In this document: positions 34,160 through 43,145 of the stretch, in pieces
How the letters are laid out: each line of letters begins with the position of its first letter
Numbering within the stretch: position 1 is the stretch's first letter
Translations under genes and position numbers: made by a program
The notes under the pieces: model-generated
The model's database searches: none
What the model was told of the DNA's origin: nothing
What the model saw: only the letters and a program-made list of their open reading frames with translations
DNA from: Candidatus Electrothrix rattekaaiensis
GTDB lineage: Bacteria > Desulfobacterota > Desulfobulbia > Desulfobulbales > Desulfobulbaceae
Assembly (NCBI GenBank): GCA_032595675.1
Contig: JAVQMD010000002.1
Location: forward strand, 310,001-374,000
Reading direction: 5' to 3'
DNA: 64,000 nucleotides

Positions 34160-35082
34160 TCAAAATACATATAGTGTAGAAAGGTCCATACGTGTCTTTT
34201 GCTACCTCTCAACTTCTGGCACCCATCACAAACAAATTTATAAATAAAAGCAAGTATCTCTTCAAATGGTCCAAAATCGCCTCGTTTTAAAATTATTATA
34301 GAATCCAGCTCATAGGTTATATCAAAATAATAATCTTTTAGTTCGGTGTTTTTTGGATCATTGAGAAACTGTTGGATCTTTCCAAACTCCATAAGGGATT
34401 TTGCCAGAATTACCTCTTTGTAATAGTCTTCACCTAACTTATTCTTTTCATTTTTAAGTTTTTTTTCAAGATGATTGAAGTTAAATTTTTTTTGTTCAAC
34501 TTCTTTTTTTAAACTGTTCTCAATTATCGGAAGTTGCTCTTTAAAAGCTAATATTATGTCCTTGATTTCATCATCAGCAAAATCAAATGGGATACTAAAC
34601 TCGTTTAGTTTGTATTGTTTTACAATATCTTTATGAGAATTTAGGTACCCATTGTTTATAGTATCCACACCAAGTATAGCAACATTTTCTACACCCGTTG
34701 CTTTTTTTATAATTGGAACTAACTCGTCTCCTTTCACACCGGTGTATTTTCGATTTGTAAAAAGAAGGTAGCAATCCACGTCTCTTTTTTCTCGGAGTTT
34801 CTTTATCTTTGGAATCTCTATCTTTTTTATGGTCCTTTGGAAATCTGCATCGGAACAACTCGCAATTGGGTTAACAGTATGTTTAGCTTGAATAATAAAT
34901 TTCCCCGACCAAGGGTTTACATTATCGGGCCAATTTTGGGCCGTTCCTGTGAATCTTCCATCTTTCCCACCATCTTTGCCTGGTGCAAAGTATATTATAC
35001 CTATTCCCAAAATTTTTTGACAAATTGTATTTATCAAATTTTCGAATGTGTCTTCATCAATCAATTCTAATCGATAATCCAT
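34135..35082 (-). CDS. ABC-3C effector with PD-(D/E)XK-like nuclease domain
   Basis: This 315-residue protein is the third component of the ABC-3C operon and is transcribed first. The N-terminal ~130 residues look like a restriction-endonuclease fold: GKDGGKDGRF near residue 35 (acidic metal ligands) and then KFIIQAKHT at ~61-69, a Q-x-K motif. The C-terminal ~180 residues, with helical segments, would form the ABC-3C C-terminal component domain. It is predicted to cut nucleic acid when the ATPase signals. No methylase guards it. Confidence 0.78.
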   Translation of the reverse strand: MDYRLELIDEDTFENLINTICQKILGIGIIYFAPGKDGGKDGRFTGTAQNWPDNVNPWSGKFIIQAKHTVNPIASCSDADFQRTIKKIEIPKIKKLREKRDVDCYLLFTNRKYTGVKGDELVPIIKKATGVENVAILGVDTINNGYLNSHKDIVKQYKLNEFSIPFDFADDEIKDIILAFKEQLPIIENSLKKEVEQKKFNFNHLEKKLKNEKNKLGEDYYKEVILAKSLMEFGKIQQFLNDPKNTELKDYYFDITYELDSIIILKRGDFGPFEEILAFIYKFVCDGCQKLRGSKRHVWTFLHYMYFECSIGKKC

Positions 35083-35324
35083 GAGTTACCTATTTAGGCC
35101 CCGTCAGCAAGAAACAGCTTGAAATTAAGTTAACGCCTTATATTCTCAGTATATTATAGAGAATTTGGCTGTATAAAGCAAGGCATATTTAACCATGTGC
35201 TCATGCCGGTATCAAAAATCATTTTTCAGAGCACACAGTGATGGGCAATCAAGAGGTGGTCATAAGGCCATCACTAAAAGACAAAGAGGCAAAAAAACAC
35301 TCACTGACGGGGGGTGTTACAGGT

Positions 35325-35600
35325 TCAAACCTTTCCTTCATAATGAGTCCACAAACGGATAACCTTGACGGTCTTTTCACTATCAATAATCTGATAGACT
35401 ATCCGACGCTGAATATTGATTCGTCGGGAGTATGCGCCGGATAAATCACCTACGAGCTTCTCAAACGGGGGAGGTGTCTGATAAGGGTTGTCCCGAAGAA
35501 CGTCCACCAGCTTTTCAGCTTTTTGCCGCAACCCGGAGGCAGAAAGCTTTTTGGCATCTTTCGATGCCTGCTTCGTATAGAAAATTTTCCATATCACCAT
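35325..35600 (-). CDS. yoeB: YoeB/Txe family mRNA interferase toxin
   Basis: The 91-residue protein has the RelE-like fold of YoeB: WKIFYTKQASKDAKKL, PFEKLVGDLSGAYSRRINIQRRIVYQI, and the late VIRLWTHYE. YoeB-type toxins cut mRNA at the ribosomal A site. The antitoxin gene overlaps by 7 nt upstream. A weaker fit to RelE/ParE cannot be excluded. Confidence 0.88.
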   Translation of the reverse strand: MVIWKIFYTKQASKDAKKLSASGLRQKAEKLVDVLRDNPYQTPPPFEKLVGDLSGAYSRRINIQRRIVYQIIDSEKTVKVIRLWTHYEGKV

Positions 35601-35836
35601 TCAATGTCCTCTTCACACTCGCTGAGAGGAACGGCCAGCCCTTCCTTGATCGACGTCCTCATACCCGGAACGGACATCAGGTAAAGCGTTTCTTGTATAG
35701 CTATCCAGTCTTCTTCGGAAATCAGCACAGCATTTCCTCTTTTTCCGGTAATTGTCACAGGTTGATGTGAAGCGGCAGTATCATCTATCAGACGATAGAG
35801 TTTCGAACGTGCCTGAGTAGCAGTTAAAGTTGGCAT
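35594..35836 (-). CDS. yefM: Phd/YefM family antitoxin
   Basis: The 80-residue protein has the Phd/YefM N-terminal DNA-binding pattern (TATQARSKLYRLIDD, GNAVLISEEDWIAIQETLYL) and an acidic toxin-binding tail. It overlaps the YoeB-like gene by 7 nt and is expected to repress the pair. Confidence 0.9.
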   Translation of the reverse strand: MPTLTATQARSKLYRLIDDTAASHQPVTITGKRGNAVLISEEDWIAIQETLYLMSVPGMRTSIKEGLAVPLSECEEDIEW

Positions 35837-36210
35837 AATTCACCTCGTAAATATTTTTTCGGAGTATCCATGTAAAACGTACGCTATTGCGAACGTCGAG
35901 TCAAGAGGAATATTGCAGCGGTGCGCGTTGAAAAAACGGGTTGCGTTTTACAGATGCATGGCCAATGACAATATGAGCCAAAATAAATTATTGACGAGAG
36001 AAGGGTAGATGCGAATATAGTCATATTCGCATCTATCTATCTGGCGTGGAGCAAATAGAGATCAGACCACGATTAGTTTCCAAGAGAATATTGTAGCTTT
36101 GTGTGTGGATGAGTTCTTTTAGCTTAGCAAGCTAATTATTTTTCATCGGTGATGTCAAGACACCACCGGGCTTGGTTCTAAGTTCGGCCATTATGCCAAA
36201 GTATAATGTA
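35837..36210. other. Intergenic stretch with dispersed repeat R1 copy 2
   Basis: No gene is seen. Bases 36080-36160 (AGAGAATATTGTAGCT, then the hairpin TTAGCTTAGCAAGCTAA, then GTGATGTCAAG) are a diverged copy of the repeat at 29937-30028. An arm GGGCTTGGTTCTAAGTTCGGCCA (36168-36190) belongs to the older inverted-repeat element around the insertion sequence. Confidence 0.6.
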
Positions 36211-37587
36211 CAATGGTTCGGTAAATTTCACTCGCGATTATGCAAGCGCACCTGCGGTATTCAGCAATTCTTCATAATCGAAGCTGAATTTTTCTGAACT
36301 CAGCTCAATATCTAACTTGGACAAAATCCGATCAAGAAATAATTTGGTGGAATAATAATCGGTTATATTTCTCATCGAAAAAGGTGCCCCCTGATTTTCA
36401 ACTTTGTCGAAGAAGTCGGCTTTTGCAAGTGATACGGAGGTCAATGAGCAGTTGAAGTGAAAATACAGCTTATTTTCACTTCGCGCCTGACAGTGTGTGA
36501 GCCCGGTATATTGCTTCGCGTCCCGAAAGAGAAATTCTATCTGAAAGCGGGCCTTGTAATATTTATAAATCAGCAATCCGTCTAGGTTTATATCGGTTGA
36601 AAAAAGAACGGCATAACTATCGGAGCCTTTTCTGCTGATATAAGCAATACGGATGTTACGCTTCAGCGACACACTATTAACGATAGCTGTATGTATAATA
36701 ATTTCATCATCTTCATAGCAAATGTCAAAGCGGTTGAGTTCAAGATTCTTCCACTGGATTTTGCCATCATATTGCTTCGGCTTGCCTGGCCCCGGCCTCC
36801 TCGGGCCAGTGTATAAATAACGCAAGTTCGCATCTCGGCGAAGTTTACTAACGAGATGCAATCCGGTGTGTTCAACGATGCCGTCGGCAAACTTTTTCTT
36901 TGCGGCAGCTCCGTCGTAGACAAAGTAATCGGCGAGTTCTTTGAGATCTTTGGCATGCCTGACCACTTGATCGACATAGAAATCAATTCGACTTTCGTTG
37001 TCAGGAAGAGTCCCTGGAGTCTGTTCGCATTCGAGATGAAAAGCCCTGTTCGTGTCAACATCAATAACCGCCAGAGAGCTAATTTCAAGCCCCGGTAGTG
37101 CCTTGGAAGCACATCCGCTCCAGAATTTGCCAAGATGAGGAGTACTTTTACCGGCTTTGGGGATGAAAGAGCAGTCTCCTGCGATAATTCGATGAGGAGA
37201 ACAGAACTGCTTCACAAGTTGTTTGTTGAAATCGAAAAAATCAAATTTTTTCTCGAAATGATTTCGATATGTTCTTTCAGAAAAATGACCGTGGCGGGCC
37301 ATGGCGAGAAAATTGACACGGCTTGGTAAAGCGACAAAGAGGGTGAAAATATGGATCAGGGCGTTTCTCCTGACGGCCTTGAGGCCCTCTGTACCGCTTA
37401 AAATACTTCTGATTTTTTGCTCCATCGCTCTGTATGCTCGGTGAAAGTTGACAATAAAGTTTTCAAACAGCAGAGAAAAAACACTACTAATAATAAATTG
37501 TTAAGAATTATTCAAAGTTTTTTTCTCAAAATCAGGCTGCTCTGAACATCGCTTGTTTCACAGCGGAAAAAAATTACCGAACCATTG
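36211..37587 (-). mobile_element. IS4-family insertion sequence, 1377 bp
   Basis: Terminal inverted repeats CAATGGTTCGGTAAATTT (left) and its near-perfect complement at the right (17 of 18) bound one transposase gene. ATGTA directly flanks both ends (36206-36210 and 37588-37592), a likely 5-bp target duplication, short for IS4. The copy looks intact. Confidence 0.88.
36238..37425 (-). CDS. IS4-family DDE transposase
   Basis: The 395-residue transposase has the first acid in IIAGDCSFIPKAG, the second in DYFVYDGAAAKKKF, and the IS4 YREK motif Y-x2-R-x3-E-x6-K in YYKARFQIEFLFRDAKQ, exactly spaced. The frame is complete, so the element could be active. The 162 nt between its start and the right inverted repeat hold no gene. 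Confidence 0.9.
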   Translation of the reverse strand: MEQKIRSILSGTEGLKAVRRNALIHIFTLFVALPSRVNFLAMARHGHFSERTYRNHFEKKFDFFDFNKQLVKQFCSPHRIIAGDCSFIPKAGKSTPHLGKFWSGCASKALPGLEISSLAVIDVDTNRAFHLECEQTPGTLPDNESRIDFYVDQVVRHAKDLKELADYFVYDGAAAKKKFADGIVEHTGLHLVSKLRRDANLRYLYTGPRRPGPGKPKQYDGKIQWKNLELNRFDICYEDDEIIIHTAIVNSVSLKRNIRIAYISRKGSDSYAVLFSTDINLDGLLIYKYYKARFQIEFLFRDAKQYTGLTHCQARSENKLYFHFNCSLTSVSLAKADFFDKVENQGAPFSMRNITDYYSTKLFLDRILSKLDIELSSEKFSFDYEELLNTAGALA

Positions 37588-37922
37588 ATGTAGCAATTGC
37601 AGTATAATCTAGGGTTGTGGTTTTGCAAAATGGGCGAGCTTAGAAATTAGGGTGCCGAAATCAACTTTTCCTCAACGGTACACGCAACACGTCGAAAGTA
37701 ATCGACTAATCGTGAATTTTTTAAAAAAACAGAAAATATAAATAAATTCATTAATCCCTTTTGTTTTCAGGGTTATGCGGTATTCTGCCTAGAGATTTTA
37801 TTTTCCAGGAAAAATTTCTAAGTTCGGCCAATTTGGGGGAAGTAAATTTGTTCAGCCGCTTCTTATGCTGACTTTCTCAAAATTTTATTTACCACCATTG
37901 GCCGAATTTAGAACTAAGCCCC

Positions 37923-38126
37923 AACTCTGGCCTGATTTTGCTCAATCGAAAAACTTGATAGTCGAGTGATAGAGTCTGGCAGGCTAAGGCTCAATATGGT
38001 ACCTTCTCCTCCATTTAAAGTTGGAAAAGAACTTTGCCGTGAACGGTGGCTCGGATATCCTGTCCAGAGCAGAAAAATTTTTTTTATTTGTGATAACGTC
38101 GTTACTTGATGCCCCAACCACATGCG
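37923..38126. other. Intergenic region before sanA
   Basis: I see nothing conserved here. The reading frame of the next gene can be extended to ATG 38109 but lacks a ribosome site at either start. Confidence 0.3.
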
Positions 38127-38774
38127 ATGAAGAAAAAAGTCAAAACACGCCGACTCTGTTTCGTCACCCTGTTGCTGGTCATTGTCGCCATAGTCGTCAT
38201 CGTTGTTTCTAACTTGTTGATCAGTCGTTACGGGCAGTACTGCTTTGACCGTCTTGACGAAACGCCCCCGGTGTACTGTGCAATTCTGTTAGGGACCTCC
38301 AAATATCTTCCTGGAAGCAGGAAGAATATCTATTATAAGTACAGGATAGAGGCGGCCAAGAGGCTGTACGACAGTGGCGGGTGCAAGAAGATTATCGTAT
38401 CCGGGGATAACGAGACCATGCAGTATAATGAGCCTCAAACGATGAGGAAGGATTTGATTAAGGCAGGAGTGCGTAAGGAGGATATCATCTCCGATTATGC
38501 GGGCTTCAGGACCCTTGACTCAATTATCCGTTTTAAAAAGGTCTTTGGTCGGCAACGAGGCGTTGTTATTTCACAGAAATTTCATAACGAGCGAGCTATC
38601 TACATCGGCAGATCGTACGGAATAGAGCTGTACGGTTATAATGCGTTGGATGTGGGCATCCGCAGTGGATTGAAGACCAGGATACGCGAGGTCTTGTCCA
38701 GGGTTAAGTGTGTGCTGGATGTGGAGCTGCTGCACACCGGGCCACGGTTTTTGGGAAAACAGATCAAGGTCTGA
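38127..38774 (+). CDS. sanA: SanA/YdcF (DUF218) membrane protein
   Basis: This DUF218 protein has one N-terminal membrane segment (CFVTLLLVIVAIVVIVVSNLL) and a periplasmic domain with the family blocks YCAILLGTSKYLPG, AAKRLYDSGGCKKIIVSGDN, and FHNERAIYIGRSYGIE. SanA is linked to envelope barrier function and vancomycin tolerance at high temperature; its reaction is unknown. ATG 38127 (MKKKVKTRR...) gives the normal membrane-anchor start, though ATG 38109 is also possible. Confidence 0.85.
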   Translation: MKKKVKTRRLCFVTLLLVIVAIVVIVVSNLLISRYGQYCFDRLDETPPVYCAILLGTSKYLPGSRKNIYYKYRIEAAKRLYDSGGCKKIIVSGDNETMQYNEPQTMRKDLIKAGVRKEDIISDYAGFRTLDSIIRFKKVFGRQRGVVISQKFHNERAIYIGRSYGIELYGYNALDVGIRSGLKTRIREVLSRVKCVLDVELLHTGPRFLGKQIKV

Positions 38775-38868
38775 AGCGGGCTTGCTGTCCCTCTGGAAAG
38801 ACGATTGACTTTCTTGCCCATCTGCCGTAGATTTTAACTTAATCATCGTTCATACAAACACCGTATCC

Positions 38869-39351
38869 ATGCCCTCAGAGAACAAACTCACCGCCAGCCA
38901 AGAAGACTATCTAGAGGCGATCTATCATATTGTCGCTGAGAAGATGGCTGCCCGTGCCAAGGACATCTCAGAATACCTTGCTGTGCGTGCCTCCTCCGTC
39001 ACCGGGGCTCTTCGGACTTTACGGGCGATGGGTTTGGTCAACTATGCTCCCTATGATCTGATCACCCTCACTGAAGAAGGCCATACTGCTGCCGAGGATA
39101 TTGTTCGTCGGCATAAGGCATTGGAAGATTTTCTGGTCAATGTCCTGGGAGTTGACAGGCAGGAGGCTGATGAGGCGGCCTGTAAAATGGAGCATTCTGT
39201 GCCCAAGGCTATTGTGGAACGCTTGGTGAAATATGCCGAGTATGTGGAGAAATGTCCAAAAGGCGGAATCAGTTGGGAGTCTGGTTTCGGGTATTACTGC
39301 AAAAACGAATGCACGGAAGAAGATTGCCATAACTGCCAGCATCAAGAGTAG
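38869..39351 (+). CDS. DtxR/MntR family metal-dependent regulator
   Basis: The 160-residue protein has the winged helix LTASQEDYLEAIYHI...ISEYLAVRASSVTGALRTLRAMGLV and the dimerisation helix RRHKALEDFLVNVLGV. Metal-ligand positions are in EADEAACKMEHSV. A Cys-rich tail (KNECTEEDCHNC) may bind another metal. It would repress metal-uptake genes when Mn or Fe is high. The 242 nt after it contain an inverted pair CCTCAGC/GCTGAGG and a short ATG frame (21 residues) that looks like a truncated gene start. Confidence 0.88.
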   Translation: MPSENKLTASQEDYLEAIYHIVAEKMAARAKDISEYLAVRASSVTGALRTLRAMGLVNYAPYDLITLTEEGHTAAEDIVRRHKALEDFLVNVLGVDRQEADEAACKMEHSVPKAIVERLVKYAEYVEKCPKGGISWESGFGYYCKNECTEEDCHNCQHQE

Positions 39352-39593
39352 CTCCTGCCCACGGGTCCGTTTTCTTACGTAATTCTGCTGATTCCCTGAT
39401 CTGTCGCAACAGGTTTCGATCAACTCCTCTGTTTTAAACATCCTGCCTTTTTTTACTTCATAGTCCCCTCAGCGTCTATTGGCTGAGGTAACCAGGAGAA
39501 CGTACCATGCTTGACAGGATCAAAAAAATAGGCAATGGCTCTTCAGTGGAGTTGCGGCGGCGGTTCCAGTAGCGATCATCGTGCAGGGCAAAG

Positions 39594-40361
39594 CTATTGT
39601 CCCAGCAGGCGGACAAGGTTCTCCATACTGTCCCGTACATACCCGGCGATCAGGAGGAGAAACTCCGTCTTGTCCTGTTCCAAGTTGCACTTTTCCAGAG
39701 CATCATAATAGGCCAGCCGGTTCCCGGTCTCTCCAGAAATATTGGTGATTGCATAGCCCTTGCGGAGAAGGACCAAGTTCATCAGCAGTCTGGCTGTCCT
39801 GCCGTTGCCGTCAATAAAGGGATGGATGGTCGCTATGCCTTCATGGAGTTCAGCCGCATAGACAACAGGGTGAAATTGTCCCGCTTCTTCCTGTAAGTTG
39901 AGAAACAGCTCCTTCATCAGTTTCGGCACCTGCCAAGGCTGCGGCGGAACATGGCGGCTGCCGGAAATTGCCACGGGCACGGATCGGTATGTACCTGCGT
40001 TTTCCCGGTCAATGCCCCGCAGAATAAGGGCATGCACCTGCCTGACGGTTTGTTCCGTCAGAGGTGTCTGTTCCTGTGCCAGCTCCCGAATAAAAGCGAC
40101 CGCCTCGTGATGGTTGGCGGCCTCAAGATGTTCGCGCATGGATCTGCCGCCCACGGTGAGGCCCTTGTTGACAATGATGTCTGTTTCCCGCAGCGTCAGG
40201 GTATTGCCTTCAATCCGGTTGCTGTCATAGGTGTATTCGGTGTCAACAGCCGCAAGGATTTTCCTGCCCGCAAGAGGCCGGGCCGCATCAAGTTTCTGCT
40301 TGAGCGCATCAATCGTCTTTAACAGGCTGTCCAACGCCTTGTCCTGCTTTTTTTCGTTCAT
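39594..40361 (-). CDS. Fic family AMP-transferase-like protein
   Basis: The Fic core HPFIDGNGRTARLLMNL is complete (HxFx[D/E]GNGRxxR), so AMP or related transfer to target hydroxyls is possible. The inhibitory helix motif [S/T]xxxE[G/N] is seen upstream as SNRIEGN, marking a class II (N-terminal) Fic. The frame is open for another 127 residues upstream, but ATG 40361 matches the family start; the upstream part is non-family and overlaps the promoter region of the next genes. It lacks a separate antitoxin gene. Confidence 0.88.
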   Translation of the reverse strand: MNEKKQDKALDSLLKTIDALKQKLDAARPLAGRKILAAVDTEYTYDSNRIEGNTLTLRETDIIVNKGLTVGGRSMREHLEAANHHEAVAFIRELAQEQTPLTEQTVRQVHALILRGIDRENAGTYRSVPVAISGSRHVPPQPWQVPKLMKELFLNLQEEAGQFHPVVYAAELHEGIATIHPFIDGNGRTARLLMNLVLLRKGYAITNISGETGNRLAYYDALEKCNLEQDKTEFLLLIAGYVRDSMENLVRLLGQ

Positions 40362-40558
40362 TATTCCGCGTTCTTTTTCTTTGGCCGACCTGCGGTGTTC
40401 ATCTGTGCGCAACGTTTTCGCCTGCAAGAATACCTCTCCGGTTAGGTAAGTCAAGTGGTTATTATCCCCTGCCGTGTCCCTGCGGCGGCCTCGGAGGTCA
40501 GGGCAACATATTACGGTATGTCTCACCTGTCTGAACGGTGTATTGAGTGCATAGTCTC

Positions 40559-40599
40559 TTGACAATACTTTTGTATATATATAGTGTACAATATATACA
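40559..40599 (+). promoter_or_regulatory. Promoter and palindromic operator of the second VapBC pair
   Basis: TTGACA (40559-40564) is a good -35 element. TGTATATA (40572-40579) and TATATACA (40592-40599) are exact inverted halves separated by 12 nt and cover the -10 region. Such placement fits VapB autorepression; this is inferred from position. Confidence 0.5.
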
Positions 40600-40622
40600 T
40601 TAATACATATAGAGAGGTATCT

Positions 40623-40880
40623 ATGGCCCTGAATATAGCAAACCGAAAAGTTGAAGAAAAAGCGATCCATGCAAGTCGCATGCTGGGCATCAATAAAACT
40701 GCGGCTGTGGAAAAGGCCCTTGATTATTATTTGAAGCATCACGGTGGGATATCCGTGTTAGCAGCAGACCGTGAGGAAGCGGCACGCCTGCTGCATGAGT
40801 TAGCCCGACTTCCGGTTTTGGACAACAGAACACCGGACGAGATCCTTGGCTATGACAAGAATGGTCTGCCATGCGAATAG
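40623..40880 (+). CDS. vapB: VapB-type antitoxin (second pair)
   Basis: The 85-residue protein has a ribbon-helix-helix start (NIANRKVEEKAIHASRMLGINKTAAVEKALDYYL) typical of Rv0623-like VapB antitoxins, then a toxin-binding tail. ATG 40623 follows GAGAGG, so it is preferred to the TTG or ATG upstream. The last 10 nt overlap the toxin gene. Confidence 0.87.
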   Translation: MALNIANRKVEEKAIHASRMLGINKTAAVEKALDYYLKHHGGISVLAADREEAARLLHELARLPVLDNRTPDEILGYDKNGLPCE

Positions 40881-41284
40881 TTGCTGATACCTCGGCCTTT
40901 ATGGCGATCCTGTTGCAGGAGGACGACGGCGTGATCTACAGTGACACGCTACTGGCGGCGGAGCAGGTGTTTATCAGTACGGCGACAGCAGTGGAACTCC
41001 ACATTGTTGTTACGGCAAAACTCGGCGACCATGGAATTCTGTACCTGGATCGGCTGCTGGATCTCTCTCTGTTTGAGATCGTACCGCTTGACCATCGACA
41101 GATGAATATTGCCAACCAGGCGTATGAACGCTTTGGTAAAGGCAGGCATCGGGCAAAGCTCAATTACGGGGATTTGTTTTCCTATGCCCTGGCAAAGAAC
41201 ACCGGCCTGCCGCTGCTTTTCAAAGGTGATGATTTCAGTCAAACCGACCTGACATGCTGTCCGCTTGCTGAAAAATTGGGATAA
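40871..41284 (+). CDS. vapC: VapC-type PIN-domain toxin (second pair)
   Basis: The 137-residue PIN protein has the acid sites VADTSAFMAILL, STATAVELHIVV, LNYGDLFSYALA and FKGDDFSQTDL. It is a predicted RNase toxin, translated from within the antitoxin gene's end. All four acidic positions are kept, so it should be active. Confidence 0.92.
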   Translation: MRIVADTSAFMAILLQEDDGVIYSDTLLAAEQVFISTATAVELHIVVTAKLGDHGILYLDRLLDLSLFEIVPLDHRQMNIANQAYERFGKGRHRAKLNYGDLFSYALAKNTGLPLLFKGDDFSQTDLTCCPLAEKLG

Positions 41285-41449
41285 GAAAACCCTGCTTGCC
41301 AAAAACCCCTCCTGCGAGTATGTTTGCTGCGACTTTCCGCCGGTATTCGTCTCCGGGCGGACGCTTTATTCCGTGCTGTTCTCAAGCCTGAGAAGCCGGA
41401 GAAGTCGCAGCCGACATGCCGACTTTTAACCTTTGACCAAGCAGACTTC

Positions 41450-42802
41450 GTGAAGAGCAACGCCTATCCTCTGGTCGCCCTGATAGGACGACCCAATGTG
41501 GGGAAATCCACCCTGTTTAACCGAATCACCCGACGGCGTGACGCCATTGTCGATCCCACACCCGGCGTTACCCGTGACCGCCATTATGCCCAAGCGGTTT
41601 GGGAGGAGCATGCCTTCATGCTGGTGGATACTGGAGGCATCGAGGAGGTGGACGGCCCGGACAACGACCAGTTCAGCGACCATATCCGTACCCAGGCTCT
41701 CCAGGCCGTGGAAGAGGCCGATATTATCCTCCTTCTTCTCGACGGTCGCCAGGGTGTATTGCCCGGTGATCATGAGATTGTGGAACTGCTTCGGCGCACG
41801 GACAAAGAGGTCTTTTTCGTGGTCAATAAGATTGATTCCCCGGCGGTCGAAACCGAATTGCTGACCCCCTTTTGGGAACTGGGAGTTCCCGATTTATGGG
41901 CGTTATCCGGGGATCATGGCTATGGTTTCCGCACCCTGATGGAGGACTTGATTGAAAAGCTGGGTGAGACCGAAGCACCGGCAGATTTGCCTGAAGGCAC
42001 TATCCGTCTTGCCTTTTTTGGTCGACCCAATGTGGGCAAATCCTCTATGATTAATGCGATCATGGGTCAGGAGCGGATGGTGGTTTCTGAAATATCCGGC
42101 ACCACCCGTGATTCCGTGGACACCCTGCTCAGCCGTGATCAGTATAATTATCTGCTCATTGACACTGCCGGTATCCGGCGCAAGGGTAAGACCACGGACA
42201 AGCTGGAGAAGTTCTCCATCCTCAAGGCTCTTAAGGCCTTGACCCGCTGTGATATCGCGGTGGTGCTCATTGATGCGGAAGAGGGTATCACAGAGCAGGA
42301 CACCAAGGTGATCGGCTATACTCAGGATCATGGCCGGGCTCTGATGATCCTCATTAATAAATGGGATCTGATTCAGGACGATAAAAAGAAACAGGACTGG
42401 CTGTTGGAAGAGGTTCGCTTGGCTACCAACTTCATCCCCTTTGCTCCGGTCTTCAGGGTGTCAGCCAAAACAGGTTACGGCATCAAGCGGATATTCCCGG
42501 AAATCGGCAAGATGGATCGCCAGTTCCATCAGCGCTTTTCCACTTCATCCTTGAACCGGCTCTTGGAATCGGCAACGCTCCATCACGAACCGCCCATGTA
42601 CCGAGGCCGGAGGCTGAAGCTCTATTACACGGCCCAGATTGATACGTCGCCGCCTTCCTTTGTCGTGATTGCCAATTTCCCCAAGGGAATCCATTTCTCC
42701 TATCAGCGATACCTGAAGAATCAGTTTCGGGAAGGACTGGGGCTGGATCGGATACCGATACGTCTCTTTTTCCGGGAACGGAGCGGGCGGACCAAACGTT
42801 AG
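41450..42802 (+). CDS. der: Ribosome-associated GTPase Der (EngA)
   Basis: Two tandem GTPase domains are present: GRPNVGKST...DTGG...NKID and GRPNVGKSS...DTAG...NKWD, followed by the KH-like C-terminal domain. Der is needed for 50S ribosome assembly. GTG 41450 gives 450 residues and starts just before the first G1 box, as in the family. The frame is open from TTG 41324, but that extension is non-family. Neither start has a clear ribosome site. Confidence 0.93.
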   Translation: MKSNAYPLVALIGRPNVGKSTLFNRITRRRDAIVDPTPGVTRDRHYAQAVWEEHAFMLVDTGGIEEVDGPDNDQFSDHIRTQALQAVEEADIILLLLDGRQGVLPGDHEIVELLRRTDKEVFFVVNKIDSPAVETELLTPFWELGVPDLWALSGDHGYGFRTLMEDLIEKLGETEAPADLPEGTIRLAFFGRPNVGKSSMINAIMGQERMVVSEISGTTRDSVDTLLSRDQYNYLLIDTAGIRRKGKTTDKLEKFSILKALKALTRCDIAVVLIDAEEGITEQDTKVIGYTQDHGRALMILINKWDLIQDDKKKQDWLLEEVRLATNFIPFAPVFRVSAKTGYGIKRIFPEIGKMDRQFHQRFSTSSLNRLLESATLHHEPPMYRGRRLKLYYTAQIDTSPPSFVVIANFPKGIHFSYQRYLKNQFREGLGLDRIPIRLFFRERSGRTKR

Positions 42803-43145
42803 GATTGTTTTCTTTTCATGGCGAATCTGGAAGGCAGTGATAATGCAGTACAGCTCTCCTGCGGTATGTTCAGAGTAGGTTTTGTCTTTTTTATATTAGC
42901 AGGGAAGTTCCTGTTCCGTGGTTATGAATTTTGTCTCTTGAGACGGACGGGGCGTCTGTAATTGTCTCCTTTTTGTAAAGCGGCTTGCCAAAAAAAATTC
43001 TGAAGAGTATTCTTGTCTCAACTTATTGAACAGCTGAAGCCTGTTACGAGAGAGATTGCTGGACAAAATAATCTTCCGGGGAAAGGCTTTCTTCGCTGCC
43101 TTGGTTTTGCCTTTGCTTTTTTATGGATAATACAAGAATGAATCT
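42803..43145. other. 343-nt intergenic region
   Basis: I see no gene, repeat or clear terminator in this stretch between der and the JAMM-like gene. Confidence 0.3.

Larger units (their letters stand above)
36168..37922. repeat. Older inverted-repeat element interrupted by the IS4-family copy
   Basis: GGGCTTGGTTCTAAGTTCGGCCA (36168-36190) and TGGCCGAATTTAGAACTAAGCCC (37899-37921) are inverted, ~21 of 23 matching. A third copy of TTCTAAGTTCGGCCA (37816-37830) faces the right arm, making a ~105-bp palindrome (37816-37917) whose inner arms also pair. Without the IS, ~370 bp would remain, without a gene. Confidence 0.55.

Noticed and set aside
40362-40742. 127-residue N-terminal extension of the Fic protein
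   Set aside because: It is non-family, overlaps the divergent promoter and the ATG at 40361 fits Fic proteins.
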